Shown: one piece after another, positions 1 through 11,960 of the stretch | Numbering within the stretch: the stretch's first letter is position 1 | Layout: each line of letters starts with the position of its first letter | Assembly: GCA_019925795.1 (NCBI GenBank) | Contig: CM034314.1 | Span: 18,100,657 to 18,164,656 of the forward strand | Reading direction: 5' to 3' | DNA: 64,000 nt | Source: Dendrobium chrysotoxum | Lineage: Eukaryota; Streptophyta; Magnoliopsida; Asparagales; Orchidaceae | The notes under the pieces: generated by a model | What the model was told of the DNA's origin: nothing | Seen by the model: the letters and a program-made list of their open reading frames with translations, nothing else | Databases searched by the model: none | Made by a program: the position numbers and the translations under genes

Positions 1-2640
1 CCTAGAAAGGGTGGTGATGTGCGTCGGGTCGTCAGATTTGTATGCAACGACCTCCTAAGTGCATGAAATGCATTCATATTGCTCCCAAATCATTCACCTA
101 TAAACAAAACCATAGGCTTTCATAACCATTCGACCCAAATCTAATGGTTCTACCCTTAATCAAAATAGAATGCATGTTGTAGACCTTTTGCTAGGATTGC
201 TATTTACTTAAATTTTTTTAAAAATTCAGGAACATGCTCACTTAATTGTTTAAGTGCTTGTGAAGCAAGCGTGGAGTATTCTATGGCCTTCGAAGGTCGA
301 TAGACTATACCTCACCACATTGAAATTATTTAAGTATGTTTATGCAATTTTTAAATTGAAAGATTGAGAGCAATAACAAGTACCTAAGCATTTGATAGAA
401 CTCCTAAAATGATAAATCATCCGATACACACTCCTAGTTTCACATAGATCATGCCAAAATAGATCTTAAAATTTTGTTTAAAGGAATCTAAATGATTACT
501 CCTATTTGAATGAATTTAAAACATTCTAAAAAGAATAGAAGTTGTCTTTCATTTTGTACACGACGCCTTGAAGCTCTCTAGGATTCAAGCACCTCGTTGC
601 ATGATTCCTAGGATCCTTCAGGAGATATCTCAACCCCAAATAAGCCATTGAACCCAATTCAACATGAATCAACATTCCTCGTTCCTCTTTGCCTAATGCC
701 TTCTTGAACTCACATAGAGATTACCAAATTGCCTTTAAAGAATTCAAGAGAGCATTAAAAACTCTTGGGGCCAGATAGTAAGTTCTATTGACCCACATAT
801 TGAGCCAAAATCAATAGGTGATCTCCTTTTCCTTTAGACTAGGGCCAAAATTCTGTCTTCTTCATTTGCTTAGCCCAAATTAAGCAAATGACCACCTCTA
901 TTTGAACACCAAAGTTCAAAGAACTTCACCGATTTGTAACTCATAAGTTGCACATCGCCTCTCATTTTCTATGAACTCAAAAGTTATAGAAAATCCCCCA
1001 TTTTTCTTAGCTTAAACGTCATAGGAAGTTCTCCAACCCCTTGCTCGGTGCTTTCCTAAACTCACATAGAAGTTCCAAATGACTTTTAGAGAGTTTATGG
1101 GAACATTAGCAACTCTTAGGGAGCAAATCTAAGTCTAACTAACTCATTTGTTGAGTTAAGATCAGCAAATGATCTCTTCTCAAACCTAGAACTCAAATCT
1201 TAATTCTTCCAATTTGTTTTGCCCAAACTAAGCAAATGATCATCTATCATTGGACGCAAGAGAAGCCAATCATCATTCCTTGATTTGTAGCTCCAAAAGT
1301 ATAAAGTCTTTCTCATTTCTACGAGCTCCAAAAATCCTAAAAAAGTTTCAACTTTAGCCTCAAAGCTATAGGCTCCATCTCATTCTCCTCCGCCCCAAAG
1401 CTAAAAGGAATTCTCCAACCCATAGCTACAAAGCTTTAGGATCTTCATCATCTTCATCTCCTTAATTGTCAATCAAGTAGATGATCCTTAAGCCTTAGAC
1501 TTCTAAGCCTTAACTCCTCTTATTGTCCCAAATCCAATAGGAACTTCTCTTTCTTTGGCCTCAAAGACAAAGTCTATCTATTTAGTCTAAATAAAAAAGA
1601 TAACCTCTTATTCGAGAACCAAACTCTAGAATCTTATCGCTTAGTCAAAATAAATGATCTCCCTCTTTTATGACATGTAAAATGCAACCCTTTAGAGATC
1701 CTTTAGAAGTATCTTCTTCTTGAAATTCATCTCACTCAATTAGATGAATTTTCGTTAGCCCTAAGTCAAACTTTTAGGCAAGTTTACCTTACCCTATTAA
1801 GTAAACAATCATCTATTATCCAAACACTAAAAGAACTTTTTAAAAATGCATAAAAACCACCTAGATTCTTCTTGATGCAGTGAATGTGTCATTCCACCCC
1901 CAAAAGGTGGAATATCTACTTCATTGGATCTTAGGACACCATAAGTAACATGCTTGCATCAAAACAAGCATTGGTTGCACTATGAGTTTTTAACAACCCT
2001 CTAAATATGAAACCAAAAAAGTCAAATAAAAGGTTTAAGTCACAAACAACTTAAAGCGAAACCATTTCTAAATAAAAAGTTAAATTTCTTTCTATTTCAC
2101 AATTGAAACAAAATATTCATTCATAGTGTGACATACCACATAAGCCAGCATACACTTAGATGCACAACCCCTAGGCATCATAGGATTAGGTTGAATAAGT
2201 GAGTGTGTGTGTGTGAGTATGCCATTTTATACAAGTGGTCATGTCCCCTATCAATAGGGGGTAAAATAATTCAATCATAATTATCTAATGTTGTTTGCTT
2301 GCAGGTATTACTTAACCCCTCCCCCCTCCCCCAAAGAGGCATGACCAATAGGGTAGAAGCTAGGCTTGACACTTTAAGTGCCAAGTATGTTGAATTTCGT
2401 TTTATTGGGTGGATGATATCAGGCCATACTTTGTGCTACGTGTGAACTGAGGGCCTTTGGGGAGAATGTAATGAGGTTGGAATATGAGAGAGGAAGAGAA
2501 AAGATGAGCGCGAGAGAGATATGAATTTAGACAAAATCTTTATTATCTAAGTCAGATATAAAAGAGTAATCAAAGTGAGAGCTCTGCACTATAGAGCTTG
2601 AGCGGAAAAGGAAAAATGATACAATATTTCGTGGATCCGA
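1..2640. other. Intergenic, no gene recognised
   Basis: AT-rich sequence with stops in all frames and no protein family I recognise. Apart from the imperfect tandem duplication listed at 650-1360, it holds a short GT run near 2200 and a C-rich run near 2320. It may be decayed retrotransposon sequence, but no LTR or coding domain was found. Confidence 0.5.
650..1360. repeat. Imperfect tandem duplication, unit about 350 bp
   Basis: Several phrases recur in the same order about 350 bases apart. 'Gaactcacatagagattacc' near 711 matches 'aaactcacatagaagttcc' near 1063. 'Cccaaattaagcaaatgacc' near 876 matches 'cccaaactaagcaaatgatc' near 1225. The intervening 'agcattaaaaactctt' and 'acattagcaactctt' also align. 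Two decayed units follow each other. No coding content was recognised. Confidence 0.55.
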
Positions 2641-3540
2641 TCATGTATTTTCAGGTGTGATCTCCCTCTTTTTTTATATCGAAATAATTTTTTCTCGTAA
2701 AAAGAACTGGAAAAGATGGACAACAATCTCTCTCGTTCTTCTCCATATTGTCCTCTGTTCTTGTGTATGTGTAGGAGGAAAAAGCCTTTTCTTTCTTCGA
2801 GTTAACTCGCATGTATTTCATTTTTCGTGGGGACTGTTGCAGGTGCTTGTGTGTCGATCAGTGTTAATTCTCGAGCGCTGCAATATTCGCTGTCTACCGA
2901 CGATCTTCACTTGCAAATATGTTATTCTGTCTGTGACGGACTTCTGGCTTCATCATATACCTTGGTCGACAAATTGATACCTTCCTTGTGCACCAACCTT
3001 CAAAGTTCATGGGTACCAATATTCTTTATCCATATGTTAATCAGCATCTGTCGTAGGAATGCCACTACATCTATCGCGCATTCTCTACACTCTGCTTAAG
3101 AGCAAATCATTGCATAATCTTCTACTATTATCCATATGTGGCTTGTTATATGCATTATGGATCTCTCGTCCTTGAAGGTGACTTCATAATACTCCCAACA
3201 ATCATTATCTTTTTTATATTTATATCTCATTTGGCATGAAGGCTTTGAGCATTTGTGGGAAACTTCACACTACTGATTGTAGGCATATTTCCAAATTCTT
3301 CATTTAATCATTGCATGCATATTGATTTGCTTGAATGGTCTGAGACATTTTTATTTTATCATTCTTAGCTTATATGCCTCTTGAGAGCTTGTTCTTCATT
3401 CATCATAAATCCCCTGCTCATACATTAACTTTCACTTAGATGATTAGGATTATCTAACACTATAATTATGCACTTATCATTTGAAGATCCAGTCCATTGT
3501 TTAGTGACTTGTGTCATATTCCCTATTGTCACATTGAGTT
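2641..3540. other. Intergenic, no gene recognised
   Basis: Two overlapping open frames of 90-106 codons occur at 2657-3099, but neither resembles a known protein, they use different frames of the same stretch, and flanking sequence is stop-rich. I treat them as chance open frames. Confidence 0.4.
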
Positions 3541-3840
3541 CAAGTCCAGTTCGGTGTGCATCAAGTCCAAATTTTGCAACTTCCCTACGTTCAATCAAGC
3601 TCAAATCTAGTCCAAGTTCTTATCAAATCTAGTTCATGTTCAAATTTCCTACATCATTTTCAAACTTGAGTTCTTTGTACAGTTGTTCAAATTCAAGTCC
3701 CCTGCAGTCCAATATGTATGTCCAGTTCACTGTCATTTGATTCAAGTTTAAATTCATTTAAATTCAGTTCTTCATCTTTTACTTAAATTTTGTGCAAATT
3801 CATTTTAAGTTCAATTCATCGTTTGCTTAAGTCCAAGTCC
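3541..3840. repeat. Degenerate 'caagtcc' low-complexity tract
   Basis: The words caagtcc, caaattc and agttca recur many times at irregular spacing, giving a simple-sequence-like block immediately before the more regular array at 3905-4160. No open frame of note. Confidence 0.45.
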
Positions 3841-3904
3841 CCTGTCATTGTAAAATTTGGCAGCCTCCCGGCATCTCTCCTATTTAGGGAAAATTTCAGG
3901 TGTC

Positions 3905-4160
3905 TGAGCCTCCCGCCACGCTAGAGAAAAGTGCATACGGTAGGTGTCGGATGACACCGCGGCCGTAAATCTTCAATCCCACCACGCCAGAGAAAGGCAT
4001 GTATGGGTCTTCGGGGTACCTATTTGAATACTTATGTTCGTCTCCACAGCGCTAGAGAAAAGCGCGTACAGGGCCTACCCGCTTCGCCATAGGCATTGCA
4101 CCAGGTTCCCTTCCTACCACACAAGAGAAAAGCATGCATAGGCGGTTTTCCGGTGCGTCG
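3905..4160. repeat. Tandem repeat, about 65-70 bp unit, four copies
   Basis: The core 'cacgctagagaaaagtgcat' and its variants begin near 3915, 3980, 4046 and 4116. Each is followed by a short GC-richer spacer (acggtagg, atgggtct, acagggcc, aggcggtt). The block is much GC-richer than its surroundings. It overlaps weak open frames on both strands that have no recognisable homology. Confidence 0.65.
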
Positions 4161-4255
4161 TGAATGCCGAAAGCGGGATTTTGAGTTGAGAATATTATAC
4201 CTGCGCGACGAGGGGTGTGACAGCGATGAAATACACAACTTTTCCCTCATCTCTC

Positions 4256-4447
4256 TCCTTTTTCTTTTTCTTTTTTTTTTCTTTTTTTTTTTTTTGAATT
4301 TTCTCTCCCTTTTTTGTGATATTAATGATAGTAAATAGAATATTAATAGTATCAATAATGATAATAAATTATTAGTAATAGTACAAATGACAGTTATCAT
4401 TATAACTAATAATAGACATAATACTAACTAATTAAATAATAGAAAAA

Positions 4448-4482
<35 letters not shown>
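4256..4482. repeat. Pyrimidine tract and (TA)16 microsatellite
   Basis: A T/C-rich run spans roughly 4256-4310. A pure TA dinucleotide run covers 4451-4482. Both are simple sequence. Confidence 0.9.
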
Positions 4483-4484
<2 letters not shown>

Positions 4485-5890
4485 AATAAAGGGTTTTCCT
4501 TTTTCTTTAAATCATGATATAAACAACTGACATTATTAACACTAAATGATACTAATTAACAGTAACAGCATAACATAGATAAAAATAAAGCAAAAGATGA
4601 TGAGTACATAAACTAAAGAAAGAGAATGAGGTTTGTTGTGCAGATTTTTGGATTTTGAGAGCTGTTAATCCACGTTAAAGGTGGAATAAAGATTGGCAAC
4701 CAATGAAATGGGCTGAGTTGGCTTAGTGGATGGGCCTTTGAGTGGGTAATCTGTATGATCAAGATGATGTAGTTTAGAGCTTTTGCTAGCAATAGTAGGA
4801 AGAGGTGTTGTGGGCTTTTAGAGGAATTAATGGGCTTCTGAAGTGGTTTGCTATTAGGTGAGATTCAGTTGGCCATGAAAAGGGAAAAGTGTTAATGAAG
4901 GTGGAGTTAATTATGAAGAAGCTGTTGTAGGTTGGAAAGCTGCAGTATGTTTTAAAAAAAAAACTCTGTAGATCTCCACGTGAAGCAAGAGCAGGAGGGC
5001 AGGTTGAGTGGAGTTCGTGAACTGGCTTGGAGATCCCTGTTTGTAGTCAGCGGGTGAAAGCTTTCAGCTGCTTGCGTGCGAGGGAGTTGGGGGATACAGC
5101 TTGAGTCTCGTGAAGCTTGGCCTGTTGGACTGTTCACGGCTGAGAGGGAGGCTTGCGACCGAAGCAAGGCTGCAGTTCGCGGTTGATTTCGGGAGGAGTA
5201 AGGATGGCTTGGTTGGGGAGATCGGCTGGATTGCTCTTCACATGAGAAGGGATCACAAGTGGATCGGCACAGGGGGGAGAGACGATCGATCAGGCTTACG
5301 TGCGTTCGGCACTATGGAGGAAATCAGGACGAAGAGATGGCTGGCGTCGACTGTTAGGTGGAGATCGGCTGAAGGCTTGTTGTGGTTTGCAGATCGGTCG
5401 GCTGGAGCTCAGGTGAAGGATTTAGACGGACCAGGTCGGAAGGTCTGGGACGGACAGGGCTTGGACGGGTGAAGGCTAGTACGTGAGGTGGTGTTGGGCT
5501 CAGACAGATAAGAGTTGTGGTTCGGATAGGTGGAGGGAAACGATTGCTCGATGAATTTCACGTGAAGACTGAAAGCAGGGAGGGGAAGGAGGCGGATGTG
5601 AAAAGCCTTCAACTGGATTTTTGAACGCGCGTGAAAGACAAAAAACAAAAGAGAACCTTCGCTCGTTTCATTTTGACATAACGACGGGAGCTCATCGCTG
5701 TTCGAGGCCGAAGTGATGTCCGAGGCGAGAGCAACGATTAAAGTCGCGATTTGCAAAGATTTGCACAGTGCTCAGAACAAGTTATCCGAGGTTTGCATAG
5801 AATAGGCTTTGATTTTTTTTTTTTACTTTTGTTTCACCCTTTTTAATTGCCTAAATACAGTAATAGCAATTAATTGTCACTGCTATTAGG
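4483..5890. other. Intergenic; GC-richer block at 4960-5760 without a recognised gene
   Basis: From about 4960 to 5760 the base composition rises and open frames of 115-123 codons appear on both strands (5101-5472 plus, 5409-5756 minus). Neither translation matches a family I know. The block directly precedes the tandem array at 5900-6590 and may belong to the same, unidentified, repetitive element. Confidence 0.4.
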
Positions 5891-5899
5891 CTCTGAAAT

Positions 5900-6590
5900 G
5901 ACAGAAAAGGGTCAATTGATCAAAATTGCCTCGATTCACGTACATCGTCTCAAAATTCATGTGTTTTATCATGTTTTGCGTGTCGATTTCGCCACGCAAT
6001 TTTCATTGGACAAAATTACAGCCCATTTTGGGTATGACGATGTTCCAAACGCAACGACAAAGTCTGTTTTGCGATCATAAGTCATTTGGCAACGTCACGT
6101 GCCAATTTTCTCGCTTTGCGCGTGTTGCCTCGAGATATGTGTTGACCTTCCTATGTGTCTTTAGTTGCTCAAATTGACTGTCATTTTTGGATATTGATGA
6201 CGTTCCGAACGCAACTGCGAAGTCCATTTTGCAATCGAACGTTAGTTGGGCAACGTCGAGCACCAATTTCCTCGATTTGCGCGTCGTCGTCTTGGGATTT
6301 GTACTGTTTGGCCGGACGATTCTAATTGAACAAATGAATAGTGATTTTCGCGTGTTAACGATGTTCTAGATGCAACGGCAAAATCCGTTCTACGATCGGA
6401 CATCGTTTGGGAGATGTCGCGCGTCAATTTCGGGTGTCAGTCGTCCCTTTGGACCGATCTCATCCGATTTGACTGCGAGGGGTCCCCACTTAGGCGAACT
6501 CGACGTTCTAATTGCAATGGCGCTGTTCGTTTGGCAATCGAATGTCGTTTGACCCTTCAAGTGGCGCGTCGTGTGGGGCGCGCAGCTTGA
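5900..6590. repeat. Tandem array, monomer about 160 bp, about four copies
   Basis: An anchor of the form 'acgatgttccaaacgcaacg' followed by 'gtctgttttgcgatc' recurs at about 6037, 6198, 6358 and 6501 (steps of 161, 160 and 143). A second anchor, 'ccaattttctcgctttgcg', follows about 60 bases later in each. Monomers have diverged noticeably, so this is an old local satellite. It ends shortly before 'taggggtcaaca' (6629-6640), a string of the kind found at LTR ends, so it may lie in a retrotransposon. Confidence 0.65.
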
Positions 6591-6640
6591 TTCGTCGGCT
6601 TTACTCCTTTTGCACATGGTTTGATGTGTAGGGGTCAACA

Positions 6641-9600
6641 AATTTGTAAAAAGTAAATTATATAAATTGTTAGTTAATATTTTAATGAAATAAAATAAAT
6701 TATTTTTTTTAATCAAAAGTGTTCGTAAGTGACAAATGTTTATGATATAATGAACCATAGGAGCTTTCTCTTATAGAGCTTGGGAACCTGTACCTCAAAA
6801 TAAAATAAACTCAGCTCGATTCAATATATTGAGTAGAGGAAAATCTTTGGTAAAATTTAAAAAATGTAAATTTTGTTATTAAGTCCATAATGAAATAATA
6901 TTTTTTATCTTTCAAGATAATATATTATTTTCTATGTAGTACTCGATTACAAAATATTCTCATTCGTTGAGGATGACGAATTCCACCAACAGAGTATATT
7001 TATTTTGTGGCATCTCAAAATTTTTTAGTAGTCTCATAACACATGAAATTTTCATCAATTTTACTTTTCATGGTGTTAGATAAGCTAATACATTACTATA
7101 ATGTTTTTCGTGTATCTCCATATTTTAAAATTTGGGTCTTCTTTTTGAGGAGAAATGATAGAACTGGTGAAGTAATCATCTTTCTGTTCACCACTAATGA
7201 ACAATCATAAATGACTGGGTCCATATGAGGTATTTTTGCTCATTCAACTTGTGCCTAATAACTAGAGGATTTGATAAGCTTTGTTACTACCGAGGTTACC
7301 ATGAGTAATAGATTCACGATTGGAGATGACTTTGGAAAAGTTCCTATTGAAAGCCATTCCATGAAGGATGCACTAGGAGAGGAAATAAGAATCAAGAGGA
7401 ATAGAAAAGCCAAAATAATGGGGCTAATATCATATTAAAAAACATAAAAAAAGTAAGAGACTCTATTTTCTTATTCAAATGAAATGTATCAAGTGCAGTT
7501 TATATTAAGAATACAAGAACCCAAGGAAAGGTGAACAAATAAAAAATAAAAGATAAATAGGAAACAAATTGTTGTCCATTTTATGGAAGTCAAGTAACTA
7601 GGAATTTAGGAACATGTGGTTGGTTTTCCTAGCTTGCACTGGACGGTGAGCTGTGGTTGATCCACGTATGGACAACAATTGGAATTTCAAAAATCAAAGG
7701 CCTAATTTAGTGCAGGTTTGATGTCCACGTCCAATGCAGATTCAAAAATTAATTCTTGATTGCCAACAATTATATATTTTCCTTCTTGATTGACGTTTTC
7801 CCTTCACATTCTTCCAAAACTGGTTCTTGATTTCTAGTAGTCATAACTCCTTCCAATTTTGAAGCAAGATTGTTATCCCTCGCCTGATTTTGGCCTGAAC
7901 TTTTATAATATGTATACTAACAAAATTGTAGATGCTCCAAAAGCAAATTGAGAGTTAATAAATAACATGACAATGAAATTAACAAAATAAATAAATAAAT
8001 ATATGAGCACAAGTAAGAAGTATAGAGCCATTTAAGGATCTGAAAACCAGTGGCAGTAAAGAGCCATTTAAGGGCATCAGTTGAACTAATTGAGGCTGCA
8101 GGCTACCAATGCAAAGCGGTGGAGCTACAGGAAGTTGTCTTGCATCAAGAAACATGCCCAAATTAGTTTCAAATCAATTTTTTCGGCTGCAAGATAGCAC
8201 CTTGATCCAAGAAAAAAAAACTCAAATTAGGTTCTCAGCAGTCTTCTCATTTGACAGTGTTATCCTTTCTCGTGGAATAATTGATCCACCAGGTTTTCTA
8301 AATTAAATTGCAGGATTGCTGGAATTTCTAGCAAGCCTGAATATCAAGATTCAGGAGAAAAGCAGCAGCTTAGACTGAGCATTGGGAGACTATCTCCTGG
8401 GTTTTAGCATCCAATGAATTAGGAACAACTGAATCGATATTTTTTCCCAAAGATCTTGTAGTTTTTTTCCAGCCTCCTTGCAGTCCACGGCCAATGCAGG
8501 AATCCTCAGGAGCTGTCAACACTTAACAGGGATGACTAAAAAGGCTTAACGGGGGTTACCCATTAAATGAAGGAGGTTGGAGAGCAGGTGCAGAGTAGTT
8601 GAAGATCATCCCAGCAGCAAACAGAGGAAGTGTTTGCATATCCAGAACAGGGAAAATCTATTTTTTGCACTTCATACCTTCCAAACTACAACGATGAAGG
8701 TGGACAGCAATTGAAAAACAATTAATTCCGAGCAGAGATTTCCTTACAGCAGTGATTCTTGTCAGGAAAAGGTTCTTCTGTTTGTTCTATTTTTTTCTAA
8801 AGCAAGTTCTGGTAAACGTTTCTTGCTTAACTCTCATTGTCAAGTGGTTTCATAGTGTTCTTGAAGATATCCATTCTTCTAAAAGTTTACTAGCCCTTTT
8901 TAATCACTACCCATCTTAGTCAAACATATATTGAAAGTCATAAAGGAATATGCTTTCGTAACATCAAATCAACATTTCTTCATAAGGAAAAGCAGGAGAT
9001 AAAGCGATAAAAAAAAAGACTACAAATTTCATGAATAAGAGATACAATTGTAGATATCTCATAAGTTGAATCTTCGGTATAGTGTTATATAGTGTTAGCC
9101 AACTCGTAGATACAACACCTTACAATTAAAATGTGAAAAAGCCAAAAAATTGTTGAATGAATGAAGTTTTGTATAATAGGATGGTTTAATTTATTATTAA
9201 AAGGAAAGATAATAATAAAAAGGAGAAACGCAATAGTTCATCTTAAATTAGTTGGGGGAAATACCTCATAAACAATTATGAAATTATCTTTTATCAAGTC
9301 CTCATTTAATCCTCCAAGGTAGCCAGTCAAAACATCAGCCACTCTACAGAGAAACTACACCACCAAGGATAACCGAGAGTTAGAATATAAATACCATCAA
9401 ATTACATGAAATTTTCAAAAAAGGAGATGAATGATACTAAGGCCTTGAAAATTAAAAGTTGTTCCATTTATTAACTTAAGCTGCATAATAAATGAAACCA
9501 GCAAAACAAGAATGCATGACATTGAGGCCTTCAATACAATCATTGCATGTATTATTCAGGCCACAATTCATACAAACAACACAATTTGGTATAATAACAA

Positions 9601-9700
9601 ATGTTAAACATTAACCTTCAAATGAAGCATGATTTTTTAGGTGCTAGTTAATGGTTGGTATGAACCAATCAAGCACATTTTGAAATGCAAATTATCGCGC
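6641..9700. other. Intergenic, no gene recognised
   Basis: AT-rich sequence without an open frame above about 65 codons and without any recognised protein, RNA or transposon terminus. Confidence 0.5.
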
Positions 9701-9711
9701 TCAGGTACTGT

Positions 9712-11471
9712 TGGGGACATCAGAACATGGAAGGTCTATCAGAGACGTGGCCGTCGATCTACGGCCACGATTGAGCCGATATATTTCTGAGTTATTCTTG
9801 AGTTGAATTATTTATTTTCTTTATTATTATGTCATGATGTATTTGCTTTTAGTATTTTCCATTTTACCCCTCACTTAAGGGAGGTTGTTTGTAAGCCATG
9901 AGGGCGTTGCCGTCTTTTACTTTCTTGAGTCATTGTATGAGGCTATATATAGGCCCATTGTTCTCTTTTCATGTGATGAAGAAATAATCAAATTTTCACT
10001 TGCTTAAACTCTTTGTGAGATCTTGAGAGTGTTTGGAGAGAGATCCCTAGGAGAGAGAATTCGGATCACCCACCAACCTTGGAGATGGTCGGGTTCGTGG
10101 TTCTTTACCTTTGTTGAATTTCCTTCCTTTGTTTTCCTCCTAAGCCGCCGGTATAGGCTTCACCCAAACTCCCAACCGCCGGCCACCTTGCCTCCCCCCC
10201 CCCCTCACCACCTCCGGCCTTGCTCCCCACCACCACCACAACCGCCGGCCCTCTCATCCCCTTAAACCGCCGGTCACCACCCAAGCAAATCCCACCATCC
10301 ACCTACATAAACCTTCCCCTAACTCCTCCGTAGCCCTAACCACCAAATTCCCCTAGCCCAAGCTAGCCGCCGGCCATGCCTTCCCAACCCATCCCCTTAG
10401 CTCACTTTCCAAAGTAAATGCCTTCCAAATTTGAGAAATTCCAATTAGGGTAGTCAAATTCAAAACTCAAATTGATTTGAATTTGAATACTTTCCTAAAA
10501 TAGGAAATCTATATTAGGAAAGTATCAAATCAGATTTCAATCAAAGAACTCTGAATTTATTGGAGAAATTTAATTTAAATCCTCTTTCTTTATTTAGGAG
10601 TTATTGATTTGGAAGGCAATCAACACCCCTACCCCACCTCCTCATCTAGCCGCCGCCCCCCTCTCCCTTTTCTTTCTATTTCCTATCTAATTTAAGGCTC
10701 TTTCCTAATAGCTAAATTAAATTTCCACTTTCCCCAACCCAGCCGTCCCCTCCCCTCACCATTCTATTACTCTTTCCTTCCAGAACTGCTCCTCAAATCC
10801 ACCCGAATTCCTGAAATCTGCTCTCCTAGGTTGCTGCTAGAAAATTCTGGATCAAGACCTTGCCTTCCCACCACCTGGATTCAACTCAAACGGCTGTCCA
10901 TCGAGGGACAGTTGGCCGTCCACCATCTCCAGCAGGTTTTCCTTCATTGTGCCACTACCAGGAGGTTCTCCCATTGCTATCCACCATCCAGGAGATTCTC
11001 CCATTGCTGTCCAAACATTCCAGTGGAGCAAAACAGCCCTTCTTGCATGGATGGTTGACCCGGAGCAAGATTCCGGCCTTGTCTACATCGAGCAAAGGTT
11101 TTCTTAATCCTCCTACTCATGTGTTTTCGTCGTTTAACTAACTCTTGTGATTTGAATTGATTCATGACGATCTCGTTCACCTATCTTTGCTAAGCCTAGT
11201 AAACGTAGGGCTTGAGTTAACCTCCAATGTTTCTAATCTTATTGTTAGATTAGGGATTTTTGGTTGAAAGCCTATTTACTTCGCATGTTGTTATTTTTCT
11301 AAATTAATTTGATTTTCCAAGTGTTTAGCAAGTTGTTTGGCCTAAGCGTAGGCGCTCCATTCTTGTTTTATTTTATCGTTGCACTTGCTAATGATTGTAT
11401 CGTTAATGTTCTAAACAAGAAATCATGCAATAGTCTTATTCCATTCATTTTAGGCATTTAGTTCTACATCA
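9712..11471 (+). mobile_element. Ty3/gypsy 3' fragment: pol C-terminus plus LTR
   Basis: A plus-strand frame ending at the stop 9788-9790 reads TWKVYQRRGRRSTATIEPIYF-like residues. This matches the C-terminus of the gypsy polyprotein at 35334-35564. A short spacer with purine-rich 'taagggaggt' leads to an LTR at 9886-11471 that starts TGTTTGTAAG and ends TTCTACATCA, the same ends as the LTRs of the larger element at 33518-41807. A TATA box (tatatata) lies near 9944. Everything upstream of the last 25 or so codons of pol is missing, so this is a 5'-truncated remnant. The C-rich run near 10194 lies inside it. Confidence 0.85.
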
Positions 11472-11960
11472 AGTACAAGGACGAGCAAAAGGTTGGTACA
11501 AGGATGAACAAAAGGTTGCGGTTTTACATCCTATACAGAAACGGAGGCAGCGAGAAAGGTTGCCGTTGTGGTTTTTATGTTTCATACTGAGACGAATGTA
11601 GAAAGAAAGATGGAGGAAGGGAGACAGGTTGCAACTTCTATTTGACAAAGATGATAAAGAAGAACTAGTGTTATGCGATTTCGTTTGATAGAGAGAAATC
11701 GAATTGTGTGAATTTGTTCCACAGAGGAAGAAGAACAAAAAAGGGTGCATGTTTCGTTCGACAGAGAGGAAGAAGAAGAAAGAGGAGTCTGAGTGATCCC
11801 ATTTGACAAAAGAGAGAAGAGGCAAAGCCATTTACCATCGGCATTGCCTCCAACAATGTTTGACCCCTTCGACGTTGTCTTCGACAACGTTAAACACCTC
11901 CGATATTGTCTTTGATGTCTTTGATGTTGTATTAGACATCTTCGACATTGACTTTGAAAG
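11472..11960. repeat. Degenerate GA-rich and short tandem repeats
   Basis: From 11475 to 11850 variants of 'gacagagaggaagaagaaga' and 'acgagcaaaaggtt' recur. From about 11860 to 11955 units like 'ttcgacgttgt' and 'tttgatgtt' repeat. Minus-strand open frames here (up to 120 codons) only reflect the purine bias. Confidence 0.5.

Noticed and set aside
2657..3099. Overlapping open frames of 106 and 90 codons
   Set aside because: No recognisable homology, different frames over the same bases, no splice or promoter context; likely chance.
4032..4400. 122-codon minus-strand frame with a poly-basic stretch
   Set aside because: It is the translation of the T/C tract and of the tandem repeat at 3905-4160.
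5101..5756. Open frames of 115-123 codons on both strands in a GC-richer block
   Set aside because: Neither translation resembles a protein; open frames on both strands follow from base composition.
10023..10302. Pro-rich and Gly-rich frames (80 and 65 codons)
   Set aside because: They lie in the gypsy LTR and reflect its C-rich run.
11469..11887. Minus-strand frames of 101-120 codons
   Set aside because: Ser/Leu-rich translations of a purine-rich repeat; no homology.
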